A model generated the notes under the pieces. It was not told the DNA's origin and ran no database searches. It saw only the letters and a list, made by a program, of their open reading frames with translations. A stretch of 64,000 bases of DNA, taken from Litoreibacter halocynthiae. Lineage in GTDB: Bacteria; Pseudomonadota; Alphaproteobacteria; Rhodobacterales; Rhodobacteraceae. Positions within the stretch are counted from its first letter, which is position 1. Each line of letters starts with the position of its first letter. A program made the position numbers and the translations under genes. Of this stretch, positions 62,582-64,000 are shown piece after piece. Where the stretch lies: NCBI RefSeq assembly GCF_004365635.1, contig NZ_SOBH01000002.1, positions 835,471 to 899,470 on the forward strand, in the 5' to 3' direction.

Positions 62582-63092
62582 CTAAATGTCGATCCGTTCA
62601 GCAAAATTCCGTGCGTCCTCCAGTTCGACCCCCAAAGACCGAACTGTGCTATCAACCTTCGTGTGGCCGAGCAAAAGCTGAACTGCACGCAAATTCCCTG
62701 TCTTGCGATAGATTTCGACCACCTTGGTGCGGCGTATAGAATGGGTGCCAGAACCATTGGGTTCTAGGCCGATCGAAACCACCCCACCCCGAATTAAACG
62801 CCATTATTGGCAAGTTGATATATGTGGGCGATCGTGAAAACGGCTGGGAAACAAAAACTGGCATCCGATCATTTCGGGCGACATGATCCAGATTGTAACA
62901 GTTTCTCGCGTGTTTTCCGACAGTTCGAACTGCACAGTCTTGTTGGTTTTGCATTGAACAACGGACACCCGATCGCGAACGCTATTTTCGCTGAAAAGAT
63001 CACCGACCGTTAGCCTAACCAAGTCGCAGCCGCGCAACTTGCTATCAATAGCGACGTTGAACAATGCGAGATCGCGCTGCCATAGTTTGATA
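62582..63092 (-). pseudogene. Tyrosine recombinase/integrase remnant
   Basis: The minus strand encodes the catalytic domain of a small tyrosine recombinase in one frame: ALFNVAIDSKLRGCDLVRL (Arg I), FLFPSRFHDRPHIST, GTHSIRRTKV (HxxR) and LLGHTKVDSTVRSLGVE. Lesions: an in-frame TAA at 62804-62806 just after HISTCQ, where relatives usually have Tyr; loss of the N-terminal ~35 residues and start codon; and Ser (codon 62636-62638) in place of the nucleophilic Tyr that relatives show in the STVRYLGV segment. It is dead as an integrase and marks an old mobile element next to the IS3 copy. Confidence 0.85.
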
Positions 63093-63151
63093 AACTAACT
63101 TCAGTATCTGAATCGCGGTTCAAGTAAATTCAAGCAAACGATTGCTTCTTT

Positions 63152-63226
63152 CGCCGCATTGCGACATCAAGCCTAGCTCCAGTCCAGCATAGGTAGTGCG
63201 GTTTGCGCACGCAGCGAATATTTGTG
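63152..63226. repeat. Degenerate dispersed repeat, copy B
   Basis: About 75 bases similar to 53613-53688, sharing CGCCGC-TTGCGACA and the identical 14-base core GCGCACGCAGCGAA. It lies between the integrase remnant and the IS3 element. Confidence 0.5.
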
Positions 63227-63262
63227 TCTGAAGTCAGGGCGTATGGGTCCAAATAGGGTCAT

Positions 63263-63676
63263 TTGCTAAGAGAGGGTTTGTTGCTCATCGTAGCCACTGA
63301 GGATTGGACGATAAGAAAGACAACTAAGAGTCCCGGCGAGAAGATCGTCAACGATATCAAACGCGCTACGCGCAAGCAGTATTCATCTGAAGAGAAGATC
63401 AGGATTGTGCTGGACGGGCTGCGCGGGGAAGATAGTATCGCTGAGCTGTGTCGCCGTGAAGGCATCTCGCAGGGCATTTACTACAAGTGGTCGAAGGACT
63501 TCATGGAAGCCGGTAAGAAGCGGCTGGCCGGCGATACGGCGCGTGCTGCAAACACCGATGAGGTGAAAGAACTGCGGCGGGAGGCAAAGGATCTCAAAGA
63601 GGTGGTTGCAGAGCAGACGCTTGAACTCCGTCTTCTCAAAAAAAGCGTGACAGGCGATGGGGGCGACCACGAATGA
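63263..63676 (+). CDS. IS3-family transposase OrfA
   Basis: DNA-binding subunit of the transposase, up to 137 residues. It has a helix-turn-helix (YSSEEKIRIVLDGLRGEDS, then IAELCRREGISQGIYYKW) and a leucine-zipper-like C-terminus (LRREAKDLKEVVAEQTLELR). No ATG is present in frame before the conserved KSPGEKIVNDIKRATRK; TTG 63263 or a TTG a few codons later must serve, or the start is damaged. It overlaps OrfB by four bases (ATGA). Confidence 0.88.
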   Translation: MLREGLLLIVATEDWTIRKTTKSPGEKIVNDIKRATRKQYSSEEKIRIVLDGLRGEDSIAELCRREGISQGIYYKWSKDFMEAGKKRLAGDTARAANTDEVKELRREAKDLKEVVAEQTLELRLLKKSVTGDGGDHE

Positions 63677-64000
63677 GGTATCCCGCATCGGAGAAGTTGG
63701 AAATCATTCGGCTGGTTGAAGAAAGCCATCTGTCAGCATGGCGGACTTTGGGTAAGCTCGGCATTCCACGGACCACGTTCTATCGTTGGTACGACCGGTA
63801 TCTTCAACGCGGTGAGGCTGGCCTGCAGGATCAATCTCCCAAGCCAAAGCATGTCTGGAACCGCATTCCCGACACTGTACGGCGCAAGATCGTTAAGCTG
63901 GCGCCAAAGGAAACAGAGTTGTCACCGAGAGAGCTGGCCGTGATGTTCACTGACAAAGAGAGCTACTTTGTATCAGAGGCTTCAACCTATCGGATCCTGA
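63673..64000 (+). CDS. IS3-family transposase OrfB, N-terminal part
   Basis: Start of the catalytic subunit: MRYPASEKLEIIRLVEESHL, then LGIPRTTFYRWYDRYLQRGE and WNRIPDTVRRKIVKLAPKE. It belongs to the HTH_21 region that precedes the DDE integrase core, which lies beyond base 64000. The frame is open to the window edge. Confidence 0.88.
   Translation, partial: MRYPASEKLEIIRLVEESHLSAWRTLGKLGIPRTTFYRWYDRYLQRGEAGLQDQSPKPKHVWNRIPDTVRRKIVKLAPKETELSPRELAVMFTDKESYFVSEASTYRIL

Larger units (their letters stand above)
63229..64000 (+). mobile_element. IS3-family insertion sequence, left part, cut by window edge
   Basis: The two overlapping transposase genes orfA and orfB identify an IS3-family element. 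The left terminus is not certain; TGAAGTCAGG at 63229 is a candidate because IS3 ends usually start with TG. The right end and target duplication lie outside the window. Confidence 0.7.

Noticed and set aside
63638..63644. Run of seven A in IS3 orfA as a -1 frameshift site
   Set aside because: The run is not in the A-AAA-AAG phase relative to the OrfA frame, and OrfB has its own overlapping ATG, so a programmed frameshift is not supported.
1..64000. tRNA, rRNA or replication-origin genes
   Set aside because: I looked through the gene-free stretches and found no cloverleaf, rRNA or iteron-like sequence that I could support.

Overview
The window looks like chromosomal DNA of a marine Roseobacter-group alphaproteobacterium (Rhodobacteraceae). 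The reasons are the Xyl-type ABC transporter with a divergent ROK regulator, a TctABC transporter feeding an acylating aldehyde dehydrogenase and a CoA ligase, an xdhABC-guaD purine operon, RTX secreted proteins beside a KpsMTE capsule exporter, a CtrA-type box, and scattered insertion-sequence and integrase remains. Moderate GC, IS3 DNA and several decayed genes would suit an Octadecabacter- or Loktanella-like genome, but no rRNA or tRNA is present to fix the genus.

Layout. 1-1902: end of an M19 dipeptidase gene and a divergent LysR regulator. 1925-13371: a galactoside locus with GH42 beta-galactosidase, DgoA aldolase, DgoK kinase, an SDR dehydrogenase, GH36 alpha-galactosidase, a MalEFG-type importer, an IclR regulator and a MalK-type ATPase. 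13723-17818: a di-haem peroxidase-like protein, an ASPIC/UnbV protein and a ROK regulator. 18043-21327: a xylose-type SBP/permease/ATPase importer. 21737-37554: a polysaccharide island with a beta-helix RTX protein, nucleotide-sugar dehydrogenase, two large proteins (one a glycosyltransferase), a UDP-glucuronate epimerase, KpsM/T/E-like export and a second RTX protein with four ~90-residue tandem units behind a CtrA box. 38088-47182: purine degradation (GlcG-like protein, guanine deaminase, NCS2 permease, XdhC, XdhB, XdhA, divergent LysR). 47457-50715: a MarR-controlled redox module (EF-hand protein, cytochrome b561, DUF1772-like membrane protein, membrane flavin reductase). 51138-53457: an aldehyde dehydrogenase pseudogene joined by a deletion to a truncated thuA, followed by an intact Gfo/Idh/MocA gene. 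54071-62296: a sterol-desaturase-family hydroxylase, then LacI, TctA, TctB, TctC, acylating aldehyde dehydrogenase and AMP-forming acyl-CoA ligase. 62582-64000: a dead tyrosine recombinase, a degenerate repeat and the left part of an IS3-family element.

How the genes work together. The galactoside locus should import alpha- and beta-galactosides, hydrolyse them to galactose and pass this into the De Ley-Doudoroff route; the lactonase and dehydratase steps are not in the window. The polysaccharide island looks built to make and export a uronic-acid-containing polymer together with Type I-secreted Ca-binding proteins. The LacI/TTT/dehydrogenase/ligase cluster has the enzyme content of sulfoacetate degradation (SauS/SauT) with a tripartite transporter as uptake system; this is inference. 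Strong stem-loops lie directly behind all three solute-binding-protein genes and behind the purine permease gene.
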